A DNA stretch of 34,092 nt. Source: Alphaproteobacteria bacterium (GTDB taxonomy: Bacteria; Pseudomonadota; Alphaproteobacteria; SHVW01). Below, in pieces: positions 1-7,581 of this stretch. Under the pieces are notes generated by a model that saw only the letters and a program-made list of their open reading frames with translations, had not been told where the DNA came from and searched no databases. The translations under genes were made by a program, and so were the position numbers. The stretch's first letter is position 1, and each line of letters begins with the position of its first letter. The stretch covers positions 1 to 34,092 of the forward strand of contig SHVW01000019.1 in NCBI GenBank assembly GCA_009694085.1, given 5' to 3'.

Positions 1-199
1 AGTCGATCCGTCGCTCCGCCAGTTCGAACCGACTCGACAGCACGGCACCTTGGCGGCGCATCACCAGAGTCGAGAAAATTAGATGCGAGGTTGACGACCC
101 GATGTCGATACCGACACTGCGCAATTCGATGCGGTCGCGCTTCCAGAGCACATGCCCCTGCTCATCGTGCTCATGATCCATACTATGATCGTGGGGCAA
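1..199 (-). CDS. eutA: EutA-like ammonia-lyase reactivating factor, N-terminal part
   Basis: Partial gene leaving the window at the left edge; only about 66 N-terminal residues are present. After a His/Asp/Glu-rich leader comes the stretch SVGIDIGSSTSHLIFS, the phosphate-1-type loop of the ASKHA ATPase fold as found at the N-terminus of EutA, followed by LSSRF. EutA proteins reactivate adenosylcobalamin-dependent ethanolamine ammonia-lyase by ATP-driven exchange of damaged cofactor. No eutB or eutC is visible here, so the client enzyme is unknown. Start: a TTG at 199 has GGAG (207-210, plus-strand CTCC) seven bases upstream, whereas the first ATG at 181 has no clear ribosome binding site; either is possible. 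The gene follows the cupin gene by about 25 bases on the same strand and is probably co-transcribed with it. The family call rests on a short but characteristic segment. Confidence 0.68.
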   Translation of the reverse strand, partial: MPHDHSMDHEHDEQGHVLWKRDRIELRSVGIDIGSSTSHLIFSTLVMRRQGAVLSSRFELAERRID

Positions 200-223
200 T
201 CGGGCGCTCCGGAGTCCGCGTCG

Positions 224-1285
224 TTACTTGCGCCACTCCGCCAGCGGGCGCGGCTTGGCGCCATTCTTCCCCAATTCGGCCAGGAAAGTATCGAGCACGT
301 CGGCGTCTTCGTCCTCGTAGCCGATCTCGTTGCCGGATTCCATGTGACCGCTTTCCGGCCCAAGGTCTTCCACGACCACGCGCCAATAGCCGTAATGCAC
401 GGCGAAATAGCGGGCCGGCTCGGTGCCCGAATTGAAGTGCTGGTGGAACCACATGTCGGGCGGCGAGAACAGCGAACCCGGTTTCCAGTCGACCTTTTCC
501 TTCGGCTTGCCCTCTTCCCACATCAGGGAGAAGCCGGTGCCGGACAGAATCAGGATATGTGCGCCCGGCCCGTGCCGATGGGCCTTCTTGTAGGTCGCGA
601 CCGGAAACTGAGCAATGTGGGACTGGATCGTGTTATTGGCCATCTCGAAATTGACGCCGCTACCGCCGGCGCCGCGCCAAGCATAGTCCTGTAGCGTGAA
701 ATTGTTGATGTCAGGGATGAAGTTGGCGCGCCAGATCATGTTCGGCAGCGCCTGGCCCTTGCCGCTGAAATAATCTTCCTCGCCGCTGAACCGATCTTTG
801 AAGGCATGGTCGCAATTGAAGATGAAATCGGCGCTGCGAAACAGGTTGAACATGACGGGCGCGCTAGAGATCGCGAGCAGGCGCACGGGCTGATCGGGCG
901 AGCCGTTGAAATGCTGACGCCAGCAATTCATGGGCGGCGAAAAAACGCTCCCCTCCTGCCATTCGAAAGTCTGCTTGCGCCCGCCTTCCAGCCAGATTGT
1001 CGATGCGCCGCGACCGGACAGCACGACAATCTCCTCCTCGAACATGTATTTTTCCGGCTCGGTATTGCCCTTGGGCGGGATTTCGATCACGTGGGCATCC
1101 ATCGACTCCTCACCGCCGAGCAGCTTGACGAAGGCGCCCTTGACCCCTTTGCGCGGCCACAACGACATCGGCAGATCTCCCCGCAGATCCGGCACGATCA
1201 GGCCGCCGATGATGGGGACCCCCTCCTGCTTCTGCCAGACGGCGTAGGGCGAAGGCGGGCTCGAGGAATTCTGCAAGACAGTCAT
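224..1285 (-). CDS. Double-cupin domain protein
   Basis: 353 residues with two cupin barrels. The second (about residues 215-310) carries a metal-binding motif, H236-R-H238-x4-H243, followed by the glycine-rich turn LSGTG. The first (about 50-160) has the parallel position filled by acidic residues (EPEKYMFEEE, then LSGRG) and lacks the histidines, so only the C-terminal barrel is likely to hold metal. The overall shape resembles bicupin dioxygenases of the gentisate/1-hydroxy-2-naphthoate type and several uncharacterised cupins, but I cannot assign a substrate. No signal peptide is seen, so it is probably cytoplasmic. It lies between the isochorismatase-like gene (73 bases upstream) and the EutA-like gene, all on the minus strand, suggesting one operon. 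The ribosome binding site before the ATG at 1285 is weak (GAAAG). Confidence 0.85.
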   Translation of the reverse strand: MTVLQNSSSPPSPYAVWQKQEGVPIIGGLIVPDLRGDLPMSLWPRKGVKGAFVKLLGGEESMDAHVIEIPPKGNTEPEKYMFEEEIVVLSGRGASTIWLEGGRKQTFEWQEGSVFSPPMNCWRQHFNGSPDQPVRLLAISSAPVMFNLFRSADFIFNCDHAFKDRFSGEEDYFSGKGQALPNMIWRANFIPDINNFTLQDYAWRGAGGSGVNFEMANNTIQSHIAQFPVATYKKAHRHGPGAHILILSGTGFSLMWEEGKPKEKVDWKPGSLFSPPDMWFHQHFNSGTEPARYFAVHYGYWRVVVEDLGPESGHMESGNEIGYEDEDADVLDTFLAELGKNGAKPRPLAEWRK

Positions 1286-1358
1286 TGCAATACTTTCATA
1301 GCTAAGATCGGCCTGGACTGTAAGAGACTCATTCCATGTCGGTCAATTCCGGCGAAAG

Positions 1359-2105
1359 TTAGCCCTTCGCGCCCCTGCCCGATGGTAAATCGAACATGCC
1401 AGCGGGCAGTGTCGCGATGTAAGTCAATATCTCGTCGCTGGCAACGACATCGGCGTATTTCGCGTGCATGTCGAATAGATTGATCGCGTGACTCGCCTCG
1501 GTTCGATCGAAGCAGCCATCCTCGGCGATGGCGATCCGGTAGTTGAGCGAGAAGGCGTCGATCACGGTTGCGCGTACGCACCCGCTGGTCGTCGTGCCCG
1601 TGACGATGACGCTGTCGGCGCCGAGCAGAACCAGGTAACTGGCGAGATTGGAGCCGTAGAATGCACTCGGCTTCTGCTTGCGTATCATCAGATCCCGAGG
1701 CATGGGCGCGATTTCGGCGACGATGTCGTCCGGATCGATATCTGTGTTGACCCTCGGCGGCGCCTCACCACTGCGTGTGTTCTTCCAGGCCCAGCCGCCA
1801 TCGTCCCAGCGGTCGGTCCGGCTGATCGACGTCGAATAGATTACGGGTAGCCCCTTGGCCCGGCCGGCCGCGATGATTCGCTTGATGGCGGCAATGGCAG
1901 GCCACGCGGACTCGCCGCAGGAATTGCGCCAGCGCTTGACCGATTCCAGGATTGGTTCGGGCCGGTCGCCAGCAAAGGCATAATTGACATCGACGACCAG
2001 GATGGCCGGCCGTTTGCCGAAACCGCCGAACGCGCCATACCCGGTGGCGGCCAGGACGGCCTTGTCCCGGTGCGTGAGAAATTTATCCCAGACTCGTTCG
2101 GTCAT
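1359..2105 (-). CDS. Isochorismatase-fold cysteine hydrolase (amidase-like)
   Basis: 248 residues of the isochorismatase/N-carbamoylsarcosine amidase superfamily. The expected triad is visible: D39 in LVVDVNYAF, a lysine in IRKQKPSAF (K145, or K143) and nucleophile C176 in TGTTTSGCVRAT. The TTTSGCVRAT motif is typical of amidases that hydrolyse C-N bonds (N-carbamoylsarcosine, maleamate and ureidoacrylate hydrolases) rather than of isochorismatases. The ATG at 2105 is preceded by GGAAGGA at good spacing. It heads the minus-strand group with the cupin and EutA-like genes and is transcribed divergently from LLM monooxygenase 1, 225 bases away. A flavin monooxygenase beside a cysteine hydrolase is the arrangement of the Rut pyrimidine pathway (RutA/RutB), which suggests oxidation followed by amide hydrolysis; the substrate is unknown. 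Confidence 0.88.
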   Translation of the reverse strand: MTERVWDKFLTHRDKAVLAATGYGAFGGFGKRPAILVVDVNYAFAGDRPEPILESVKRWRNSCGESAWPAIAAIKRIIAAGRAKGLPVIYSTSISRTDRWDDGGWAWKNTRSGEAPPRVNTDIDPDDIVAEIAPMPRDLMIRKQKPSAFYGSNLASYLVLLGADSVIVTGTTTSGCVRATVIDAFSLNYRIAIAEDGCFDRTEASHAINLFDMHAKYADVVASDEILTYIATLPAGMFDLPSGRGAKG

Positions 2106-2180
2106 CCCGTGTCCTTCCGCTGGAGAAAACCATCCTCGATGGCCGCGCTTCCCTTGCGTATTAATCTGTCCCGAATCGAG

Positions 2181-2208
2181 TTGACATCATAGACGTCGAT
2201 TGTATGGT
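2181..2208 (+). promoter_or_regulatory. Putative sigma-70-type promoter for LLM monooxygenase 1
   Basis: A consensus -35 hexamer TTGACA (2181-2186) is followed after 16 bases by TATGGT (2203-2208), a moderate -10 with a TG one base upstream. It lies in the 225-base divergent region and points to the LLM 1 start at 2331. The -10 overlaps GTATGGTC (2202-2209), an 8-mer also found in the operator before LLM 2. Confidence 0.4.
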
Positions 2209-2330
2209 CGTTGAAGAAATATTTCCCTGCTGCAATTTCCGACCCTTTCGGTTACCCATCTCATGTTCGAGTTCCACCGCCTCCAGCCTATCGTCAGCAC
2301 CGCCGTATTGGCCGAAATGGAGAGCGCGTC

Positions 2331-3470
2331 GTGAAGTTCGGCTATCTCTGCAACCCCGCCACGCTGAATCAGAGCGAAACCTATCAGGACGTCCTCGAGG
2401 ACATCCGCAACATTGCCGTCCATTGCGATCAGAACGGTTTCGACAGCATCTGGTTTTCCGAGCATCATTTCGGATTTTGGGAGCGAAAGGTGCTGCCCAA
2501 TCCGATCATGATGGGTGCCGACATCGCGGCGCGCACCAAACGGCTGCGCATCGGCATGGCATCCGTCATTATCCCATTCTGGAATCCGATCCGCTTGGCC
2601 GAAGACATCGCGCTGCTCGACCAATTCAGCGGCGGGCGGGTCGAGCTGGGCGTCGGCCGCGGCAATTACCGGGTCGAAGCGCTCAACCTCAACCCCATGG
2701 CCGATCCCGGCAACAAGGCCGGCAACTACAAGGTCTTTGCCGAGACGCTCGAAATCCTCAAGCGCGCCTTCTCGCAAAAGACCTTTGCCTTCAAGGGCGA
2801 CAATTACACCTACCCCCAGCCCGGCTTCAAATGGGAGCGCGACGTTCCCAAGGACGCCGCTGACTATATCGATCTCAAGACCATGGAATTGACCCACATG
2901 GCCTTGATGCCGCGCACGCTGCAACAGCCCTATCCGCCGCTATGGCAAACAGTGGACGAGCCGGCGTCGATCGAGTTCGCGGCCCAGAACGGCCTCAACA
3001 TCATGATGTGGCGGCCGACGGCGAAGAAGCTGTCCCACCATTTCAAGCACTATCAAACTACCGCGGTGGCGGCCGGTCGCCAGCTTGCTTTCGGCGCCGG
3101 CACCGGCATCCTGCGCGACACCTTCGTTGCCGATACGATGGCGGAGGCGCGCGATCTGGCCGCCCCGCACATCATGCGCACGCTCAATTTCTCCAATTGG
3201 CGCGGCCCCGGCATCTATTTGGACCCGGATGAGCAGCTCGCCCCAGATTTGACGGCCGAACTTACGCGCAACCTGCCCTACGAGTGGGTGGCGCCGCGCA
3301 GCCTTCTGTTCGGCACGCCCGACTACGTCGTGGAGAAGTTGATCGAGTTGCGCGAAGTTTCCCATGTCGAGAACGTCGTCATCTGTAGCGGATGGGGCGC
3401 CATCGATAAGGAACTGACCATGAAAAGCCTGCGCCTATTCAGCGATAAAGTGCTGCCGAAGCTGACCTAA
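2331..3470 (+). CDS. LLM-class (luciferase-like) flavin-dependent monooxygenase 1
   Basis: 379 residues of the bacterial luciferase-like family: a TIM barrel using reduced FMN supplied by a separate reductase. Visible hallmarks are the N-terminal strand VKFGYLCNP, WFSEHHF near residue 45, DIAARTKRLRIG, RLAEDIALLDQFSGGRVELGVGRG, and a C-terminal LLFGTPDYVVEKL. The frame is open upstream to 2211, but the GTG at 2331 fits best: GGAGAG (2319-2324) lies six bases before it, and this start aligns with that of paralogue LLM 2. It is divergent from the cysteine hydrolase gene and is followed after 88 bases by a polyamine-type ABC importer on the same strand, so it may act on an imported N-containing compound. 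The reaction class (oxygenation with O2 and FMNH2) is family knowledge; the substrate is not deducible. Confidence 0.9.
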   Translation: MKFGYLCNPATLNQSETYQDVLEDIRNIAVHCDQNGFDSIWFSEHHFGFWERKVLPNPIMMGADIAARTKRLRIGMASVIIPFWNPIRLAEDIALLDQFSGGRVELGVGRGNYRVEALNLNPMADPGNKAGNYKVFAETLEILKRAFSQKTFAFKGDNYTYPQPGFKWERDVPKDAADYIDLKTMELTHMALMPRTLQQPYPPLWQTVDEPASIEFAAQNGLNIMMWRPTAKKLSHHFKHYQTTAVAAGRQLAFGAGTGILRDTFVADTMAEARDLAAPHIMRTLNFSNWRGPGIYLDPDEQLAPDLTAELTRNLPYEWVAPRSLLFGTPDYVVEKLIELREVSHVENVVICSGWGAIDKELTMKSLRLFSDKVLPKLT

Positions 3471-3478
3471 GTCCGTTC

Positions 3479-3498
3479 ATTGACCAAAGGCCGTCAAT
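3479..3498. repeat. Small inverted repeat after LLM 1
   Basis: ATTGAC (3479-3484) and GTCAAT (3493-3498) are exact 6-base inverted arms around an 8-base loop, starting 9 bases after the LLM 1 stop and about 60 bases before the first permease gene. No T-run follows, so it may be a weak attenuating hairpin or a protein-binding dyad, or chance. Confidence 0.25.
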
Positions 3499-3558
3499 CA
3501 AAATACGGTAATACGCGCACCGATTCGTAAATCCGGGGCCGCCATAACTGGGAGGAAC

Positions 3559-4485
3559 GTGTTGGCGCAGGCTGGGGTAAAAGGTAGCGAACTGCCGATA
3601 CGCGGCCCCGCAGATTCGGGGCAGGGCGCGTCGACCGAACGATCGGAGCCGCTGCCCATCCGTTGGGGCGTGTTATCGCTGCCCGCGGTATTGGGCCTGC
3701 TGTTCGCCTTCGGACTACCCATCGCACTGTTGACAGCCAACAGCCTGTTCCGCCACGCCGGCCCCGGTCGGGTCGCGCCGACGGTTACACTCGATAACTA
3801 TGTCGCGTTTCTGACCGACCCATTCTTCCTGCGCATCCTGCTCGACACCTTCGTGCTTGGGTTCATGGTGGTGAGCATTTGCGCCATACTCGGCTATCCC
3901 GTCGCGTATTTCCTGGCGCGGACGAGGTCGCGTTGCCGCGGCATGATGATTTTTCTGGTCGTCGCGCCGCTTCTGGTCAGCGCCGTCATCCGCAATCTCG
4001 GCTGGGTTCCGCTTCTCGGCACAAATGGCTTCGTCAATTGGCTGCTGCTGCTGCTCGGCCTGGTCGATCGCCCGGTGGCCTTGGTTAACAATTTTGTCGG
4101 CGTCGTCATCGGCACGTCCCATGCGGTCATGCCGTTCATGATCCTCATGCTGATGACGGTCATTCAGCGCATCAATCCGGAAATCGAGGAGGCCGCCGTC
4201 AACCTCGGCGCGAGCCAGTGGCAGAACTTCTGGCAGATCGTGTTCCCCCTGAGCATACCGGGTTTGCTCGGCGGCTATCTCATCGTCTTCACCATCACCA
4301 TCAGTTCCTTCACCACGCCGGCCATGCTGGGCGGCAACCGGGTCCTCATCATGTCGACCTTTATCAGTCAGCAAGTTCGCTTCGTTCTGAACTATGCTTT
4401 CGGCGCGACCTGTGCCGTGATTCTGATGGCGGTGGCGATCGCGCTGACCGTCGTCGCCGTGCGTCAATCCGAGCGGAGGGGCTGA
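3559..4485 (+). CDS. ABC transporter permease, spermidine/putrescine (PotB) type
   Basis: 308-residue inner-membrane permease with a polar N-terminal tail of about 35 residues and six hydrophobic segments. The cytoplasmic EAA loop, which contacts the ATPase, is visible around residues 209-230 (EEAAVNLGASQWQNFWQ, then P..IPG). It resembles PotB-like permeases of the polyamine/opine/iron ABC group. It is the first gene of a complete importer with the next three genes. Start: GTG at 3559 or the adjacent TTG at 3562; GGGAGG (3550-3555) is better spaced for the TTG (six bases). Its stop lies one base before the next start, which implies translational coupling. The family is clear; polyamine specificity is not. 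Confidence 0.9.
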   Translation: MLAQAGVKGSELPIRGPADSGQGASTERSEPLPIRWGVLSLPAVLGLLFAFGLPIALLTANSLFRHAGPGRVAPTVTLDNYVAFLTDPFFLRILLDTFVLGFMVVSICAILGYPVAYFLARTRSRCRGMMIFLVVAPLLVSAVIRNLGWVPLLGTNGFVNWLLLLLGLVDRPVALVNNFVGVVIGTSHAVMPFMILMLMTVIQRINPEIEEAAVNLGASQWQNFWQIVFPLSIPGLLGGYLIVFTITISSFTTPAMLGGNRVLIMSTFISQQVRFVLNYAFGATCAVILMAVAIALTVVAVRQSERRG

Positions 4486-4486
4486 C

Positions 4487-5293
4487 GTGCTGACAATCCT
4501 TAATCGGGCGGTGATCGCGCTCGTCTTCGCGTTTTTGCTGCTTCCCCTCATTTTCGTGGTAGTGAGCTCATTCGGTGCCTCGCCGATGCTGGCATTCCCG
4601 CCGACTTCGTTCACGTTCGACTGGTATCGAAACATCCCGGCGGCGTTCCTGTCCGGCCTTAAGGTCAGCCTGATCGTCGCCTTGTGGACCGCACTGATCG
4701 CGGCCATCGTTGGCACATGCGCCGCGCTGGCCCTATCGCGCGGCCGCTTTCGCGGCATCAGAGTAGTCGGCGTGTTCTGCCTGGCGCCCTTGATGGTGCC
4801 TTCGCTCGTCCTGGCCGTGGCGCTTTACCAGTTCACCGGCGTCCTCTGGGATTGGACCGGGCTTGAACTGGGCGGCACGGTCATGGGCGTCGTCTTGGGC
4901 CACACAGCCGTCGCCATACCCTATGTCGTGCGCGCGGTGATGGCCGGGCACGCCCATTTCGACCGCACCCTTGAGGAAGCCGCGCTCAACTTGGGTGCCA
5001 ATTGGCGGCAGACCCTGATTTACGTCACGCTGCCCGTGCTCGTTCCCGGCATCATGTCTGGCGCCGTGTTCGCGTTCCTCGTGTCTTTCGACGATCTACC
5101 AATCGCCCTGTTCATGGGTGGCGATGCGTCGTCCACGACCATGCCGGTGAAGATCTACACGTCGATCGAGTACAGTCTGAAGCCCGACATCATGGCGATT
5201 TCCGCGTTGGTCATTTATGGGTCGCTCGCACTCATGGTGCTGCTGGAACGCACGCTTGGCCTGGAGAAGTTCTTTGGCTCCGGTCGCGCCTGA
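4487..5293 (+). CDS. ABC transporter permease, spermidine/putrescine (PotC) type
   Basis: 268-residue inner-membrane permease with six predicted membrane helices, starting in a hydrophobic helix (LNRAVIALVFAFLLLPL). The EAA loop reads EEAALNLGANWRQTL followed by LPVLVPG around residues 163-190. Length and pattern match PotC. The GTG start at 4487 is preceded by GGAGG (4475-4479) at seven bases, and the gene is separated from the upstream permease stop by a single base. The two permeases would form the heterodimeric channel of the importer completed by the binding protein at 5336 and the ATPase at 6470. Confidence 0.92.
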   Translation: MLTILNRAVIALVFAFLLLPLIFVVVSSFGASPMLAFPPTSFTFDWYRNIPAAFLSGLKVSLIVALWTALIAAIVGTCAALALSRGRFRGIRVVGVFCLAPLMVPSLVLAVALYQFTGVLWDWTGLELGGTVMGVVLGHTAVAIPYVVRAVMAGHAHFDRTLEEAALNLGANWRQTLIYVTLPVLVPGIMSGAVFAFLVSFDDLPIALFMGGDASSTTMPVKIYTSIEYSLKPDIMAISALVIYGSLALMVLLERTLGLEKFFGSGRA

Positions 5294-5335
5294 CCGCGAG
5301 CCGTATCGGCGACAACGCAAAGGGAGGACCGATCG

Positions 5336-6385
5336 ATGAAAAGATTTTTACTCGCAACCCTGGGCCTGATGGCTCTGTCATGGGCCGATCCGGCCGGCGC
5401 GCAGCAAGTGACCCTGCGGGTCGCCAGCTATGGCGGGCTATTCACGGAAAGCCAGACCAAATACGGCGCGTCCGTGTTCAGCAAGCGGACCGGCATCAAG
5501 ATCGAGTGGGTCGATGGTAACCCGGAAGATCACCTGGCCAAACTGATCGCCAGCCGTGGCCGGGCAGCGCCGTTCGATGTAGTCTATTTTGAACAGTCGA
5601 ATCAAATCAAGGCGATCGAAGCCGGATTGGTCTTGAAGATCGATCCGAAAATCGTGACCAACCTCGAACACCTCTACGACGTGGCCAAGAACAGTCAGGG
5701 TTATGGTCCCGCCATGCTGTTCTGGTCGGTTGGCATCGCCTATAACGCGAAAGCGCTGAACGACAATGGCATCCCAGAGCCGACGTCATGGGCCGATCTG
5801 TGGAATCCGAAATTCGAGCGACGCCTTGCCTTGCCCGACATCTCGCAGGGCACCGTGACCGACTTCATCACCGCGACCGCCAAGTTGATGGGCGGGGACG
5901 AGAGGAACGCCGACGCCGCTTTCGATAAGATTGCGCAGTTGAAACCGCTCTACTTCTTCACCTCGTCGTCCGACCTACGCAACAAGTTCCTGGCCGGCGA
6001 TGTCTGGATCACCGTGTGGAACAACGGCCGCGCCTGGGGCATGACCGACGAGGGCTTCCCCATGAAGTTCATTTATCCTAAGGAAGGCGGTTACGGAAAG
6101 TTGTCGACGATTGACGTCGTCGCCAGCACCAAACATCCGCGCGAGGCGCAGATGTTCGTCAACCACATCCTCGATCCTTTGACGCAGCTGGGCCAAGCGA
6201 ATGAGATTCCAAACGGTCCGACCAATAAGCTGCTGGCGCCGGTTCTCGCGGCCTATCCGGAACTGGCGAAAAAGTTCCCGGCCTCGCCCGACGACCTCAA
6301 GAAACTCAATCAGACCGATGTTGAAGTTATCAACGCGAATTATCCCAAATGGGTCGACAAGTGGAACCGCACAGTCAAGAAATAG
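5336..6385 (+). CDS. Periplasmic substrate-binding protein, PotD-like
   Basis: 349 residues. A signal peptide (MKRFLLATLGLMALSWADPAGA) with likely cleavage at AGA-QQ sends it to the periplasm. The mature part begins with LRVASYGG, a typical first strand of the extracellular solute-binding family of PotD and related proteins, with VYFEQ, TSWADLWNPKF and WNNGRAW later. These are the landmarks of spermidine/putrescine- or opine-type binding proteins. GGGAGG (5322-5327) precedes the ATG by eight bases. It is the third gene of the importer operon, 42 bases after PotC. The PotD Asp/Glu ligand positions cannot be assigned by eye, so the ligand could be a polyamine or another charged metabolite. Confidence 0.9.
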   Translation: MKRFLLATLGLMALSWADPAGAQQVTLRVASYGGLFTESQTKYGASVFSKRTGIKIEWVDGNPEDHLAKLIASRGRAAPFDVVYFEQSNQIKAIEAGLVLKIDPKIVTNLEHLYDVAKNSQGYGPAMLFWSVGIAYNAKALNDNGIPEPTSWADLWNPKFERRLALPDISQGTVTDFITATAKLMGGDERNADAAFDKIAQLKPLYFFTSSSDLRNKFLAGDVWITVWNNGRAWGMTDEGFPMKFIYPKEGGYGKLSTIDVVASTKHPREAQMFVNHILDPLTQLGQANEIPNGPTNKLLAPVLAAYPELAKKFPASPDDLKKLNQTDVEVINANYPKWVDKWNRTVKK

Positions 6386-6469
6386 CGGCGAGCCGCGGCC
6401 CGGCATGCGGTCAAAAACCGCTGCCGGGTCGCATCGGCTGGGGGCCATACCAATGACGGATCGCTATTA

Positions 6470-7558
6470 ATGTCCGAAGTACGTTTGGAGCATGTGTCCC
6501 GGACCTATGACCGAGTCACCGCCGTCGACGATGTCAGCCTGACCGTTGCAGAGGGTCAGTTCCTCACTCTTCTTGGACCGAGCGGCTGCGGCAAGACAAC
6601 GACATTGCGCATGATCGCCGGCTTCCTGCAACCAACCGCCGGCACTATTTATATCAAGGGCGAGGACGTTACCCGGGTGTCGGCCAATCGCCGCGATACC
6701 GGGATGGTGTTCCAAACCTATGCCCTATTCCCGCACATGTCGGTCGCCGCCAACGTCGCCTTCGGCCTCAAAATGCGCGGCATCCGCGGCGAGGCGGCGG
6801 CCGTACGAGTTCGCGACGCGCTACGCGTGGTGCAATTGGAGTCGATGGCCGATCGGCTACCACGCCAACTTTCGGGCGGCCAGCAGCAACGGGTAGCACT
6901 CGCGCGCGCCGTGGTCATCCGACCCCAGGTACTCCTGATGGATGAACCGCTCGGGTCGCTCGACCTCAAGCTCCGCCAGGAATTGCAGATACAGATCCGG
7001 AGCGTGCAACAGGAACTCGGCATCACCGCGATCTACGTGACTCACGACCAGGGCGAAGCGCTCAGCATGTCGGACCGCGTGGCGGTGATGCGCAACGGAC
7101 GGGTCGAGCAGCTTGACCAGCCGGATCGACTCTACAGCCGACCGGTCAACGCCTTCGTTGCCAACTTCGTCGGCCGCACAAACTTGTTGGCCGTGGAGGT
7201 TATCGAGGTGTTCGCGGCACAATCTTCTTGCAAGGTCAGAAGCACCGATGCGCCCGATCTGGCCTTTTCCGTTGCTATCGCAGATGCGGATCGCGCGTGG
7301 CGGCCCGGCGATCGCTGCCTTCTCGGTTTCCGCCCGGAGAATGGGGTGTTGGGATCAACGGCCGAAAACCGGATCGGCGCCCGCGTGCGGGATGTTCGCT
7401 ATTTTGGCGCAACGCGCTCGGTCGCTTTAACCAATGCCCTGGGCGGGTCACTCGACATTGACGTGCCCTCGGGAAACCCGATTCCGGCCCGTGGCGAGTC
7501 GACTGAGATTAGCTGGCGACCGAATGGTTGTTTCCTCCTGCCCAGGGAAGACAGCTAG
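6470..7558 (+). CDS. ABC transporter ATP-binding protein, PotA-like
   Basis: 362-residue nucleotide-binding subunit. Walker [10 protein letters not shown] is at 36-44, the ABC signature LSGGQ at 134-138, Walker B LLMDEP with D158-E159, and the switch H192 in YVTHDQGEA. The C-terminal third (about 240-362) is the beta-rich TOBE-type regulatory domain typical of PotA/CysA/UgpC ATPases. It completes the importer of 3559-6385. The 84-base gap before it holds no gene; the ribosome binding site is weak (ACGGA at about ten bases). A neighbouring ATG at 6453 opens only a five-codon frame ending at the TAA whose last A begins this ATG. It converges with the aldehyde dehydrogenase gene, whose stop is 23 bases away. 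Confidence 0.93.
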   Translation: MSEVRLEHVSRTYDRVTAVDDVSLTVAEGQFLTLLGPSGCGKTTTLRMIAGFLQPTAGTIYIKGEDVTRVSANRRDTGMVFQTYALFPHMSVAANVAFGLKMRGIRGEAAAVRVRDALRVVQLESMADRLPRQLSGGQQQRVALARAVVIRPQVLLMDEPLGSLDLKLRQELQIQIRSVQQELGITAIYVTHDQGEALSMSDRVAVMRNGRVEQLDQPDRLYSRPVNAFVANFVGRTNLLAVEVIEVFAAQSSCKVRSTDAPDLAFSVAIADADRAWRPGDRCLLGFRPENGVLGSTAENRIGARVRDVRYFGATRSVALTNALGGSLDIDVPSGNPIPARGESTEISWRPNGCFLLPREDS

Positions 7559-7581
7559 AAGCCTCGACGGCGCAGCAGCGT

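Noticed and set aside
152-694. 180-codon plus-strand frame opposite the cupin gene
   Set aside because: It mirrors the cupin gene on the other strand, has no family features, and is explained by high GC content.
3715-4758. 347-codon minus-strand frame across the two Pot-type permeases
   Set aside because: Composition is rich in Arg, His and Asp with no domain pattern; it is the antisense of clear permease genes.
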